From Methylobacterium sp. Leaf108 (lineage in GTDB: Bacteria > Pseudomonadota > Alphaproteobacteria > Rhizobiales > Beijerinckiaceae): a DNA stretch of 64,000 nucleotides. Of this stretch, positions 9,020-20,223 are shown piece by piece; the stretch's first letter is position 1, and the number at the start of each line of letters is the position of its first letter. The position numbers and the translations under genes are program-made. The notes beneath the pieces are model-generated. The model was given only the letters and a program-made list of their open reading frames with translations, searched no databases and was not told the origin of the DNA. Location: contig NZ_LMND01000006.1 in NCBI RefSeq assembly GCF_001423265.1, positions 30,947 through 94,946 on the forward strand. Direction: 5' to 3'.

Positions 9020-10311
9020 GCCGGCTCGCCCGCGAGCACGAGACAGGTGTTCTGGCCGCCGAAGCCGAAGGAGTTCGACAGCACCCGCGAGACCGCCATG
9101 TCCCGCGTGGTCGCCACCACGTCGAGGGGGATGGCGGGGTCGGGCAGCGCGTAGTTGATGGTCGGCGGGATGCGGCCGTGCTGGATCGTGAGCAGCGAGA
9201 CCACCGCCTCGATGGCGCCGGCCGCGGTGAGGGTGTGGCCGATCATCGACTTGTTGGAGGAGATCGGCAGGTCGCGCATGCGCTCGCCGAACACCGCCAT
9301 GCAGCCCATGGCCTCCATCTTGTCGTTCTCCGGCGTCGAGGTGCCGTGGGCGTTGATGGTGTCGATGGCGCCGGGCATCGTGCCGGCGTCGTCGAGGGCG
9401 GCGCGGATCGCGGCGATGATCGGGGCGCCGTCCGGGCTCGACCGGGTGCGATGGAAGCCGTCGCCCTTCTCGCCGCAGCCGAGCACGTACCCGAGGATTT
9501 TCGCGCCGCGTGCCCGGGCGGCTTCGGCGTCCTCCAGCACCAGCGCCGCTGCGCCCTCCCCCATCACGAAGCCGTCGCGGTTCTTCGAGAACGGCTTCGA
9601 GGCGGCCGAGGGCGTGTCGTTCTGCGTCGACAGCGCGGAGAGCAGCGAGAACCGGATCAGCGATTCCGGGTTCACCGATCCATCGGTGCCGATGCAGAGC
9701 GCGGCGGCCGTCTCGCCGCGGCGGATCGCCTCGACGCCGAGCTGGATCGCGGTGGCGCCGGACGAACAGGCGGTGGAGAGCGAGATCGGCGAGCCCCTGG
9801 TGCCGAAGCGGTCGGCGATCCGGTCGGCCACCGTGCCGAAGATGAAGAGGTCGTGCCACTCGTCGAAGCGGCGGCTCGCGGCGGCCCGCTGCAGGTCGGT
9901 GTAGGTGATGGGGCCGGCCTGACCGGAGGCCACGGCGAGGGCGTGGCGCTGCGGCCATTCCATCTCGACGGGGGGCACCGCGATGAACAGGGCCCCGGGA
10001 AAATCGCCCTTGGCACCGATCCCGGACTGGGACACCGCTTCCTCGGCGGCCACCTCGGCGAAGCGCTGCGACAGCGCCGGCGCCACCAACGGATCGGTGT
10101 CGAGGCAATCCACGGTCCCGGCGATGCGGGTGCGCAGGCCGTCGGTGGCGAAACGGCCGATGGTGCGGATGCCCGAGCGCCCGGCGGTGAGCGCCGCCCA
10201 GGTGTCGGCCTGCCCCTGGCCGACCGAGGTGACGAGGCCGAGCCCGGTGACCGCCACCAGCGGCCGGCCCTTCGCATCGCGGGAAGAGAGACGGGAAGAA
10301 GGATGAGTCAT
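9016..10311 (-). CDS. fabF1XL: Beta-ketoacyl-ACP synthase, catalytic subunit (FabF1XL)
   Basis: This is a KAS II-type condensing enzyme of 431 residues. The Cys-His-His triad is intact: C182 in STACSSGA, H322 in NAHGTST and H359 in NKSMIGHT. It is expected to elongate acyl chains carried on AcpXL toward the C28 hydroxy acid of lipid A. The ATG encoding MTHPSSRLSS was preferred over a TTG four codons earlier; neither has a strong ribosome site. It lies 154 bases downstream of fabF2XL, whose product lacks the catalytic cysteine, so the two may work as a heterodimer. Confidence 0.88.
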   Translation of the reverse strand: MTHPSSRLSSRDAKGRPLVAVTGLGLVTSVGQGQADTWAALTAGRSGIRTIGRFATDGLRTRIAGTVDCLDTDPLVAPALSQRFAEVAAEEAVSQSGIGAKGDFPGALFIAVPPVEMEWPQRHALAVASGQAGPITYTDLQRAAASRRFDEWHDLFIFGTVADRIADRFGTRGSPISLSTACSSGATAIQLGVEAIRRGETAAALCIGTDGSVNPESLIRFSLLSALSTQNDTPSAASKPFSKNRDGFVMGEGAAALVLEDAEAARARGAKILGYVLGCGEKGDGFHRTRSSPDGAPIIAAIRAALDDAGTMPGAIDTINAHGTSTPENDKMEAMGCMAVFGERMRDLPISSNKSMIGHTLTAAGAIEAVVSLLTIQHGRIPPTINYALPDPAIPLDVVATTRDMAVSRVLSNSFGFGGQNTCLVLAGEPA

Positions 10312-10465
10312 CGCGCCGTACAAGAGCTGTCGGATTCACGCATCTCGAGACCTATCGTCTGAAGGGAGGCACGTCGCCGCTCCCCGCTTGCGCCTCCCGT
10401 GGTCGTTCTCGATCGTGGATGTCTCACTCGGCCGCCACGAGGAAGAGAACACACCGCTGTACCGT

Positions 10466-11611
10466 TCACGCCGCGCTGACCCGGATCACGCCCTCGCCGC
10501 GCCGGTGGCCCACCACCGTCACCGCGACCTCCCGCGCCTGCGCCCGTGCCACCAGGGCCGTGGCCAGGGCTGTGCCGAAGGGCCCCGTGACTTCGAGCGA
10601 ATGGCCGCTGACGTCGCCGAGCGCCGTGACGGGGGCGCCCGGTGCCAGCTCCGACAGGGCCGCGCCCTCCTCGGCCGTGATGGTCGCCACGCCGGTGGCG
10701 CCCGAGATCACCGCATCGGGGCGCGTCACGCCCGCCTCGCGCCACAGCGCCGACAGGCTCGCACCCACGCTGCCTGGCGCCCGGCGCGGGCGGTCGCTGG
10801 CCACCGAGGAGAGGCGCGCCAGCGCGGTCGCGCCGCGCGCCGCCGCCGCCTCTTCCGCCTCTAGGACGAGGAAGGCCGCCGCGCTGCCCAGGATGAAGCC
10901 GCTCTCCCCTTCGCCGGATCGGGAGAACACGGGGCTGTGGTCGGCCCGGCGCAGATAGCCGCCGAGCTCGTGGACCACCATCACGTCCGGCCGTTCGGCG
11001 CTGTAGGAGCCACCCACCAGCATGGCCTCGACCTGCCCCGAGGCGATGCGGGCGGCCGCGATCCGCAGCGCGTCGACGCCGCAGGGTTCCTCGCCCATGA
11101 AGGTGCGCGAGGCGCCGGTGACGCCGTGGACGATGGCGATGTTGCCGGCGAGCAGGTTCGAGAGCTGGGCCAGGAACAGGGTCGGGCGCAGGTCGTTCAG
11201 CAGGCGCTCGTTGAGATAGGCGCCCGGATCGGGCGCGTCGCGCAGGCCGGTGAGGATCGCCCCGTCGACGGCGGTGTCGCGCTCGCCGCCGCCGCAGGCG
11301 ACCACGAGATGCAGGGCGCCCTTGAAGGCCGAATCGTCCTTCACCCCCGCCGAATCGAGGGCGAGGCCGGCGGCATAGACGCCGAGCCGCTGCCACGGCT
11401 CCATCTGGCGCTGGTCGGACTTCTTCGGGATCTGCCCGTCGAGCGCCAGGGGCGCCACCGGATGGACGGTGTAGGGCGCGAAGGTGGCGGTGTCGGTGCG
11501 TGCCGGACGGCCGGTGCCGAGGGCGGCCAGATGCGCGTCGATGCCCTCCCCGGCGCAGGACACGAGGCCGATGCCGGTGACGACGACCTCGCGTCGCGCC
11601 GGTCCGCTCAT
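10466..11611 (-). CDS. fabF2XL: Beta-ketoacyl synthase-like protein without catalytic Cys (FabF2XL, CLF-like)
   Basis: This protein of 381 residues has the thiolase/KAS fold, starting VVVTGIGLVSCAGEG. The active-site region reads GVTGASRTFMGEEPCG, so the nucleophile Cys normally found in TACSSG is absent. The first catalytic His block (NAHGT) is replaced by SGATGVATITAEEG, and only a GHS remnant (GDVSGHSLEV) resembles the second. The pattern matches the second FabF of rhizobial acpXL clusters and recalls the chain-length factor of type II polyketide synthases. It therefore probably acts as a partner of FabF1XL, not as an independent synthase. It overlaps fabZXL by 4 bases. Confidence 0.82.
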   Translation of the reverse strand: MSGPARREVVVTGIGLVSCAGEGIDAHLAALGTGRPARTDTATFAPYTVHPVAPLALDGQIPKKSDQRQMEPWQRLGVYAAGLALDSAGVKDDSAFKGALHLVVACGGGERDTAVDGAILTGLRDAPDPGAYLNERLLNDLRPTLFLAQLSNLLAGNIAIVHGVTGASRTFMGEEPCGVDALRIAAARIASGQVEAMLVGGSYSAERPDVMVVHELGGYLRRADHSPVFSRSGEGESGFILGSAAAFLVLEAEEAAAARGATALARLSSVASDRPRRAPGSVGASLSALWREAGVTRPDAVISGATGVATITAEEGAALSELAPGAPVTALGDVSGHSLEVTGPFGTALATALVARAQAREVAVTVVGHRRGEGVIRVSAA

Positions 11612-12075
11612 GCGAACGGCCCGAAGGCCACGAGGCCGATCGCCTCGGCGCGCTCGCGCATCGGCGCGGCCAGCGCCTCCGGGAATGGCATGGTGCGGAA
11701 GCGCAACTCGGCGTCGGCCAAGAGCTTGGCGCCGTTGCGGATCGTCGCCTTGGTCACGGCATAGCCGGACCCGTCGTGCTCGAGGCTCGCCTCAACGGTG
11801 AGCGTCGTCTCCGGGCCGACGAAGCCGCGAAACCGCGCCTTCTCCACCGACATCAGGAACGGCATCAGCGTGAAGTTCAGCCGCGCCAGCAGGAGGTAGC
11901 CGGAGGCCTGGGCCATGGTCTCCGTCAGGAGCACCCCCGGCACCAGCGGGTGCCCGGGGAAATGCCCCTCGAACACCGGGCTCTCGCGCGGGACCTCGGC
12001 CAGCGCCGTGATCCGGCCGGCCTCGCGGTCCAGACTCACGACCCTGTCGATCATCTCGAAATATTCGAGGCGCAT
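11608..12075 (-). CDS. fabZXL: 3-hydroxyacyl-ACP dehydratase of the acpXL cluster
   Basis: This 155-residue hot-dog-fold protein has the dehydratase signature GHFPGHPLVPGVLLTETMAQ, which holds the catalytic His and the acidic residue. It is expected to dehydrate 3-hydroxyacyl-AcpXL during very-long-chain fatty acid elongation. It lies second in the cluster, 50 bases after acpXL. The downstream fabF2XL start overlaps its stop (ATGA), so the two are translationally coupled. The assignment as the cluster-specific paralogue, not housekeeping FabZ, rests on context. Confidence 0.85.
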   Translation of the reverse strand: MRLEYFEMIDRVVSLDREAGRITALAEVPRESPVFEGHFPGHPLVPGVLLTETMAQASGYLLLARLNFTLMPFLMSVEKARFRGFVGPETTLTVEASLEHDGSGYAVTKATIRNGAKLLADAELRFRTMPFPEALAAPMRERAEAIGLVAFGPFA

Positions 12076-12125
12076 GAATCCGGCTCTACGATCGGCAGGC
12101 GGGGACCTTCAAACCTTCGCGACCC

Positions 12126-12446
12126 TCAGGCCTTGGCGGCCTTCTCGGCGACCAGCGCATCGATGCGCGCGCACAGGTTCTCGAGGACGAAGTATTCCTC
12201 GGCCGGGACCTTGCCCTCGTTGACCTCCTGGGTCCAGCGCTCGAGGGGCAGCTTGATCCCGAACGCCTTGTCCACCGCGAAGGCGATGTCGAGGAAGGCC
12301 AGCGAATCGATGCCGAGGTCGTCGATCGCATGGCTCTCCGGCGTGATGGTGTCGCGCGGGATGTCGGCGGTCTCGGCGATGATGTCGGCGACACGGTCGA
12401 AGGTGGCGGTCGAGGAGGGAACGGACGTCGAGGAGGGAACGGACAT
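12126..12446 (-). CDS. acpXL: Specialised acyl carrier protein AcpXL
   Basis: This acidic protein of 106 residues is longer than housekeeping AcpP (about 78). The phosphopantetheine attachment serine lies in [15 protein letters not shown]. The C-terminal section [19 protein letters not shown] and [12 protein letters not shown] match AcpXL, the carrier of the 27-hydroxyoctacosanoate chain for lipid A. It heads the cluster fabZXL-fabF2XL-fabF1XL. The first residues contain a duplicated SVPSST encoded by an exact 18-bp tandem repeat. The ATG has a weak purine-rich GCGAGAA upstream. Confidence 0.9.
   Translation of the reverse strand: MSVPSSTSVPSSTATFDRVADIIAETADIPRDTITPESHAIDDLGIDSLAFLDIAFAVDKAFGIKLPLERWTQEVNEGKVPAEEYFVLENLCARIDALVAEKAAKA
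12409..12444 (-). repeat. Exact 18-bp tandem duplication in the acpXL N-terminus
   Basis: The unit gtcgaggagggaacggac occurs twice in a row immediately inside the start codon of acpXL and adds six residues in frame. It looks like a recent slippage duplication, because the two copies are identical. Confidence 0.9.
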
Positions 12447-12603
12447 GGGTTCTCGCTGATTTCTCGCGCGCCCGGCATTCCCCGCCACGCGTGGGGAGCG
12501 ACGTCCGGCGATCGGGGCACGACACATGACGCCCGGTGCCCCCGGTCGCGCGGTCCTGCGATGCGCGGCGCCTCGCTCGGCAAGGCCTTTGCACGATCGC
12601 GGT

Positions 12604-12632
12604 GCCATACACGAGGGGGGGTAGAGGGGCAA
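12604..12632 (-). promoter_or_regulatory. Candidate promoter for the acpXL cluster
   Basis: On the minus strand TTGCCC is followed by 17 bases and TATGGC. It lies in the 346-base divergent gap between acpXL and the AI-2E family permease gene. It would start transcription about 150 bases before acpXL. The -10 match is only moderate. Nothing else was recognised in the gap. Confidence 0.35.
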
Positions 12633-12792
12633 CCTTGGCCTCGCCACGGGCGGGCGCACGGCCTATGGAGGCACGCTGCCGGTTGCATCGTTGCGCAGCC
12701 TGCAAGCGCTGCCGCGGAATGCCGTCGGGACGGCCCTGCGCGACGCACGCCGCGATCCTCGAAACGACACGCCGCCGATGAGGGCCTGACCC

Positions 12793-13887
12793 ATGCCACC
12801 ATCCGTTCGGGCCGCCGAGACCGGACCCGTTTCCCTCCGCGAGCGGTCCCAGGCCCTGGCCCGCACCGTCATGGTGCTGGCCCTGGCCGCATTGGGCCTC
12901 TGGATCCTGCACCCGTTCCTGCCGGCCCTGGTCTGGGCGGCGATCCTGGCGATCGCGCTGTGGCCGCTGTACGCCCGGGCCGAGGCGCGCTTCCCGCCGC
13001 GTGGACACAACATCGCGCTGCCGAGCCTGTTCACGGCGCTCGTCGCCCTGGTGTTCCTGGCGCCCCTCGTGGTGCTCGGCGTGCAGGCCGCCCGCGAGGC
13101 GCACGATGCGCTGGCCTGGGCCAGAGCCGCGGAGCAGACCGGCATCCCCGCCCCCGAACTGCTGTCGCACCTGCCCTTCGGCGCGGCGCAGGCCACGGCG
13201 TGGTGGAACGGGACCCTCAGCCACCCGTCCGCGGGTTCGGAGCTGCTGCACCGCCTCGACAATTCCACGGCGATCGGGCTGACCAAGAGCCTCGGCTCCG
13301 AGATCGTCCGCCGGACGGTACTGTTCGGCTTCACCCTCGTGACGCTCTTCTTCCTGTTCCGCGACGGGCGGGCGGTCACGGGCCAGGCCCTCGCGGCCAG
13401 CGCAAAGCTGTTCGGGCCGCGCGGCGAGCGTGTGGCCCGCCAGATGGTCGCTTCCATCCACGGAACGGTCGACGGGCTCGTGCTGGTGGGGCTCGGCGAG
13501 GGCTTCCTCCTCGGGATCGTCTATTACTTCGCCGGCGTGCCGCATCCGGTGCTGCTGGGCGCCCTCACGGCGGTGGCCGCGATGATCCCCTTCGGCGCCC
13601 CGCTGGTGTTCGGCATCGCGGCCCTGCTCCTGCTGGCGAAGGCGGCGATGGTGCCGGCGGCGATCGTCGTCGTGGCCGGTTTCGTGGTGACCTTCGTGGC
13701 CGACCACTTCGTGCGGCCGGCGCTGATCGGCGGCACCACCCGCCTGCCCTTCCTGTGGGTGCTTCTCGGCATCCTCGGCGGCGTCGAGACCTTCGGGCTG
13801 CTCGGCCTGTTCCTCGGACCGGCGGTGATGGCGGCGCTGATGCTGCTGTGGCGGGAATTCACCGGGGGCGAAGCGACGGCTTCTTGA
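12793..13887 (+). CDS. AI-2E family (PerM-type) membrane permease
   Basis: This is a 364-residue polytopic inner-membrane protein. Hydrophobic segments occur near residues 25-62, 78-100, 178-196, 232-262, 268-325 and 330-355, the usual AI-2E/PerM pattern with a central soluble stretch. The conserved tail FVADHFVRPALIGGTTRLPFLWVLLGI is partly visible as the DHFVRP and RLPFLWVLLGILGG motifs. The substrate is unknown; relatives include cation-proton antiporters and putative autoinducer exporters. It is divergent from acpXL and not clearly tied to it. Confidence 0.82.
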   Translation: MPPSVRAAETGPVSLRERSQALARTVMVLALAALGLWILHPFLPALVWAAILAIALWPLYARAEARFPPRGHNIALPSLFTALVALVFLAPLVVLGVQAAREAHDALAWARAAEQTGIPAPELLSHLPFGAAQATAWWNGTLSHPSAGSELLHRLDNSTAIGLTKSLGSEIVRRTVLFGFTLVTLFFLFRDGRAVTGQALAASAKLFGPRGERVARQMVASIHGTVDGLVLVGLGEGFLLGIVYYFAGVPHPVLLGALTAVAAMIPFGAPLVFGIAALLLLAKAAMVPAAIVVVAGFVVTFVADHFVRPALIGGTTRLPFLWVLLGILGGVETFGLLGLFLGPAVMAALMLLWREFTGGEATAS

Positions 13888-14105
13888 GGCGAACTCCCGC
13901 GTCTCAACCGTTCCACTCATCGTCAAGGTGCGGTCAACCCACGGTTTTCGCCCGATCGGTTTGGTCCGTGTGATGCGGTTTCCGCTTGGATCGAGCGGGA
14001 ACCGTATCGCCGAGCCCGCGCGGCGCCTGAGCGAAGCCCATGTCCGCATCACGAAGTGATCAACCGCGAATGGGATGACGTATCGTCGAGGGGTACGGTG
14101 AAACG

Positions 14106-14138
14106 CAGGCTCCCTCTCTTGGAAGGAGAGGGAGCCTG
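14106..14138. terminator. Perfect 13-bp hairpin between convergent genes
   Basis: CAGGCTCCCTCTC pairs with GAGAGGGAGCCTG around a 7-base loop, in the 297-base gap between the permease gene and the convergent DUF1508 gene. There is no T-run on either side. It may still end transcription from both directions or stabilise 3' ends. No gene was recognised in the rest of the gap. Confidence 0.45.
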
Positions 14139-14184
14139 TCGCGATCATTCGATCCGCAGGGATCGATCGTATTCGGTATCGCGC

Positions 14185-14373
14185 CTAGACCTGGAATACC
14201 GGATCGTTGGCGGACGCCTTGTTGAGCTTGATGCCGTTCTCGCAATCGGACTTGGCGACGTAGCTCTCGCTGCTCTTCGAGATCTCCTCGCCGTTCCTGG
14301 CGTAGTAGACCCAGTACCACTCGCCTCGGCCATCCTTCTTCAGCTTGTAGCAGGGGTAGGTCACAGCGCTCAT
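14185..14373 (-). CDS. DUF1508/YegP-like small protein
   Basis: This 62-residue protein reads MSAVTYPCYKLKKDGRGEWY and continues with YARNGEEISKSSESYVAKSDCENGI. This is the single-repeat DUF1508 (YegP) pattern of K-D-x-x-G-E-W-x-W, N-G-E and S-K-x-x-C/A-E-x-G-I. The function of the family is not known. The ATG was chosen because GGAGG stands 5 bases upstream; two earlier in-frame starts have no such site. It lies downstream of acnA but beyond a strong terminator, so it is expressed separately. Confidence 0.8.
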   Translation of the reverse strand: MSAVTYPCYKLKKDGRGEWYWVYYARNGEEISKSSESYVAKSDCENGIKLNKASANDPVFQV

Positions 14374-14490
14374 CGATTCCTCCGTGGTCATAGACCCCGC
14401 CGTCGGACGGAGCCTTTCAGGCAACCAAACCTCAGGTTGGTATTTGACCAATATATTAACTTGAACGCTGTTTTGTAGGGTGCTCGAAAC

Positions 14491-14520
14491 AAAAAAGGCC
14501 CCGCCCTTTCGGGCGGGGCC
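14491..14520 (-). terminator. Intrinsic terminator of acnA
   Basis: On the minus strand a perfect 10-bp GC stem, GGCCCCGCCC with a GAAA tetraloop and GGGCGGGGCC, is followed directly by six T residues. It begins 26 bases after the acnA stop codon. Confidence 0.93.
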
Positions 14521-14545
14521 TTCGTTGGCCGGATGGGTTGCGGGT

Positions 14546-17257
<2,712 letters not shown>

Positions 17258-17550
17258 GGCGTTTGTCTTCCTCACGAGCGGTTGTCGAACACGCGCAGGC
17301 ATGACCCGCGCCACGGATGTCGTGTTCGGCTGGAGCGCCTTTCAAAAAAGCGCGCGCCGCTCCGGGGGTGCCCGGACAGGATGATGCGCGAGGGGCGATT
17401 TGGACGCCAGAGGTTCGCGCGGCGCAGCCTGGAATCGGTATAGAACAGTTCGAAACGGCCCGCTACCGAAGCCGGTGACAGGGCCGGACGTGTGTCGCGT
17501 GGACGGGTGCGGCCGCCCGCGATATGCAGGCTGACGCCGTGGAGACCCCC

Positions 17551-17775
17551 GTGACCGCCCTTCGCCTGCCCCCCGAACTCGTGGAGCGTCTCGATGCTCT
17601 CGCCCAGTGGACCGGGCGGAGCGTCATCGACCATGCCCGCGACGCCATCGTCGAGCATCTCGACGACCTGGACGACCTCGCGATCGCCGAGCAGCGCCTC
17701 GAGGCCTTGCGGCACGGCGACAGCGACACGGTTCCGCTCGCCGACCTATTGGCCCGGTATGGCGTGGAGCATTGA
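17551..17775 (+). CDS. Ribbon-helix-helix antitoxin (RelB/ParD-like)
   Basis: This 74-residue protein opens (M)[19 protein letters not shown], a typical ribbon-helix-helix DNA-binding strand and helix. An acidic tail follows ([20 protein letters not shown]), expected to bind the toxin. A GTG start with GGAG 6 bases upstream is preferred; an in-frame ATG at 17524 has no ribosome site. It overlaps the downstream relE-like reading frame by 17 bases. That toxin frame is broken, so this is now probably an orphan antitoxin. Confidence 0.75.
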   Translation: MTALRLPPELVERLDALAQWTGRSVIDHARDAIVEHLDDLDDLAIAEQRLEALRHGDSDTVPLADLLARYGVEH

Positions 17776-18026
17776 CTTCGAGAGGTCTGCCGAGCGGGAT
17801 CTCGCCAAACTCGATCCTATGGCGGCCAAGCGGATCCTGACGTTCCTGAACGATCGTGTCGCCCTCCCCGAAAACCCGCGCCATCGGTCAAGCCCTGGAG
17901 GGGTCGACGTTCGGTCTATTCTGGACATATCGGGTCGACGACCATCGGGTGATCGCCGCCATCGAAGACGGCGCAGTCCGTATCCTCGTGGTCAGGACCG
18001 GCAATCGTCGCGAGGTCTATCGGTAG
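17759..18026 (+). pseudogene. RelE/ParE-family toxin, frameshifted
   Basis: The frame starting [20 protein letters not shown] runs to LPENPR and then shifts. The family sequence continues in another frame from IGQALEGS through [18 protein letters not shown] and ends [12 protein letters not shown] with TAG at 18024-18026. Together the two parts make a full RelE-type toxin of about 88 residues. The break is near 17880, in a short GC-alternating tract, where loss of two bases or gain of one would explain it. As read, the toxin would lose its C-terminal catalytic strands. A sequencing error is possible but would need read-level proof. Confidence 0.75.
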
Positions 18027-18096
18027 TCGCCATGGAACACGCATCATTCCGCGCAGGCTTTCCCGCGACGGTCGGCCGTCGTCGGCGAGACGCCCC

Positions 18097-18738
18097 GTGC
18101 GGCTGACCGCCTCCGACCTCGCCGTCCGCCGCTCCGGCCGCCGCATCTTCTCGGACCTGTCCTTCACCCTCGGCCCCGGCGAGGCGCTGATGGTGACCGG
18201 GCGGAACGGGGCCGGGAAATCCACCCTGCTCGCCCTCCTCGCCGGGCGGCTGAAGCCCGATGCCGGCACGATCCGGGTGGAGGACGTCGGCGAGGCGACC
18301 CTGGCCGAGTGCCTGCACGTGGTCGGCCATCGCGACGGGCTGAAGAGCCCGCTCACCGCGCGGGAGAACCTCGCCTTCGCCCGCGATCTCCTCGGCGCGC
18401 CCACCGCCGAGCCGCGCGAGGCGTTGGAGGAACTCGGCCTCGTGCATGCCCTCGACCTGCCGGTGGCCTATCTCTCGGCCGGGCAGCGGCGTCGGGTGGC
18501 GCTGGCCCGCCTGCTCGTGTGCCGGCGCCCGCTCTGGCTCCTCGACGAGCCGACCGCCGCCCTCGATACCGCCTCCCAGGCCGTGCTGGCGCGCCTCATG
18601 GCGCGCCACCTCGGCGAGGGCGGCCTCGTCGTCGCCGCCACCCACCAGTCGCTGGGCCTCGAGAACGCCCGCGAGCTGACCATCGGTGGCGCCGCGCCGG
18701 CTCCCCGGGCCGCCCCGGCGACGGAGGTGTGGTGGTGA
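18097..18738 (+). CDS. ccmA: Heme exporter ATP-binding subunit CcmA
   Basis: This is the ABC ATPase of the cytochrome c maturation system I (213 residues). It uses ATP to release holo-CcmE from the CcmBCD complex. Walker A is GRNGAGKST, the signature motif is [14 protein letters not shown] and Walker B is [12 protein letters not shown]. The start is GTG (encoding [16 protein letters not shown]). The stop overlaps the ccmB start (GTGA). In many relatives ccmC, ccmD and ccmG follow directly, but here they are about 12 kb away. Confidence 0.93.
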   Translation: MRLTASDLAVRRSGRRIFSDLSFTLGPGEALMVTGRNGAGKSTLLALLAGRLKPDAGTIRVEDVGEATLAECLHVVGHRDGLKSPLTARENLAFARDLLGAPTAEPREALEELGLVHALDLPVAYLSAGQRRRVALARLLVCRRPLWLLDEPTAALDTASQAVLARLMARHLGEGGLVVAATHQSLGLENARELTIGGAAPAPRAAPATEVWW

Positions 18739-19403
18739 TCCGCGCGCTCGCCGCTCTCGTCCGCCGCGACCTCGCCCTCGCCGCCCGCGTCGGCGGCTCG
18801 GGTGCGCTGTCGCTGGTGTTCTTCCTGATGATCGTGGCGGTCGTGCCCTTCGCGCTGGGGCCGGACCTGAACCTGCTCAGCCGGATCGGTCCGTCGATCC
18901 TGTGGCTGGCTGCGGTGCTGGCGACGCTCATCGGCCTCGACCGCCTGTTCCAGGCCGACGAGGAGGACGGCTCCCTCGACCTGATGACGGGGGCGCCGGT
19001 GCCCCTCGAACTCGTGGTTCTCGCCAAGGTGCTGGCGCATTGGCTCACCACCGGCCTGCCGCTGGCGCTGGCCTCGCCGCTGTTCGGCCTGCTCGTGGCC
19101 CTCGACGGCACCGCCATGGGCGCCACCGCGCTGACCCTGCTGATCGGCACCCCGGCCCTCACCTTCGTCGGGGCGGTGGGCGCCGCGCTCACCGCCTCCA
19201 TCCGGCGCGGCGGGTTGATCCTCGCCGTAGTGGTGCTGCCCTTGATGATCCCGACCCTGATCTTCGGCGTCTCGGCGAGCCAGGCCGCCTCGGGCGGGAC
19301 CGTGCCGTTCGCGACGCCGTTGATCATCCTGGCCGCCCTGAGCCTCATCGCCGCGGTGATCGGCACCCTGGCGGCGGCCGCGGCCCTGCGCTGGTCGGAG
19401 TGA
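18735..19403 (+). CDS. ccmB: Heme exporter membrane subunit CcmB
   Basis: This is an integral membrane partner of CcmA with 222 residues, the usual CcmB length. About six hydrophobic segments are visible, for example LSLVFFLMIVAVVPFAL, ILWLAAVLATLIGL, LILAVVVLPLMIPTLIFGV and a C-terminal IILAALSLIAAVIGTLAAAA. The motif RLFQADEEDGSLDLM is characteristic of CcmB. GTG is used as start and overlaps the ccmA stop by 4 bases, indicating translational coupling. Confidence 0.93.
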   Translation: MIRALAALVRRDLALAARVGGSGALSLVFFLMIVAVVPFALGPDLNLLSRIGPSILWLAAVLATLIGLDRLFQADEEDGSLDLMTGAPVPLELVVLAKVLAHWLTTGLPLALASPLFGLLVALDGTAMGATALTLLIGTPALTFVGAVGAALTASIRRGGLILAVVVLPLMIPTLIFGVSASQAASGGTVPFATPLIILAALSLIAAVIGTLAAAAALRWSE

Positions 19404-19412
19404 AGCCGCGCC

Positions 19413-20198
19413 TCACGATCTCGCCGTGCGCGGCGTCTCCGCCTCCCGCATCTGCCCCGTCGGGCAGAGGTCGAGGAGCACGCAAGTGCCGCAGGCGGGG
19501 GCGCGGTGGTGGCAGACCTGCTGGCCGTGCAGCATCAGGATCTCGTGGTTGTCGTAGAGGGCCTGCGCGCTCCAGTCGTCCGGCAGTTGCGCCCGCAGGA
19601 CCGGGTGCGAGGGGCCGACGTCGACCTTCGCTCCGATCAACCCCGTGCGCTGGGCGACCCGGTGGTGGTGGCTGTCCACCGGCAGGGCCGGCATCCGTAG
19701 GAGGCTGAAGGAAAGGACGGCGGCACTGGTCTTGGGGCCGACGCCCGGGATCGCCTCCAGCCACGCCCGCGCCTCGGCCACCGAGAGACCTGCCAGGAAA
19801 CCGAGGTCGAGGCCGCCGCTGCGCTCGCGGACGCTGCGGAGAATCGCCTGGATGCGCGGCGCCTTGAGTTCCGGCCAGGTCACCCCGGCGATGGTCGCCT
19901 CGACCTCGGCCACGGGCGCCGCGATCAGGGCCGCCCAATCCGGGTAGCGTGCCCGCAGGGCCTTGAAGGCCCGGCCCGATTCCGCGTTTCGCGTCCGGTG
20001 CGAGAGCAGCGAGGACACCAGTTCGCTGACCGGATCGAGGCTGTGGAAATACGGGATCGGACAGCCGTAGACGGGGCAGAGACGGTGGTGGATCTCCAGC
20101 GCCCTGTCGCGCAGCGTCGCCTCGTCGGGGCGGCGCTCGCCGGTGCGGCAAACGAAGAGGTCGGGGGCTGATGCGGTGGCCATGAGGGGCGAATCCAT
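19413..20198 (-). CDS. Endonuclease III-like DNA glycosylase
   Basis: This is a 261-residue HhH-GPD superfamily base-excision repair protein. The helix-hairpin-helix segment LEAIPGVGPKTSAA supplies the catalytic lysine (K156), and the aspartate is D175 in PVDSHHHR. A [4Fe-4S] cluster pattern C-X6-C-X2-C-X5-C is complete in CHHRAPACGTCVLLDLC. It differs from canonical Nth in its longer, unconserved N-terminus and is probably a second, divergent paralogue. The start is not certain; another ATG lies five codons in. It ends 9 bases from convergent ccmB. Confidence 0.8.
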   Translation of the reverse strand: MDSPLMATASAPDLFVCRTGERRPDEATLRDRALEIHHRLCPVYGCPIPYFHSLDPVSELVSSLLSHRTRNAESGRAFKALRARYPDWAALIAAPVAEVEATIAGVTWPELKAPRIQAILRSVRERSGGLDLGFLAGLSVAEARAWLEAIPGVGPKTSAAVLSFSLLRMPALPVDSHHHRVAQRTGLIGAKVDVGPSHPVLRAQLPDDWSAQALYDNHEILMLHGQQVCHHRAPACGTCVLLDLCPTGQMREAETPRTARS

Positions 20199-20223
20199 GG
20201 GATTCGCCCGGGTTCCGATCGCT

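Noticed and set aside
17759..18026. Programmed frameshifting to make a full-length RelE-type toxin.
   Set aside because: No slippery heptamer or downstream stimulatory structure was recognised at the break; a simple indel in a GC tract is the simpler reading.
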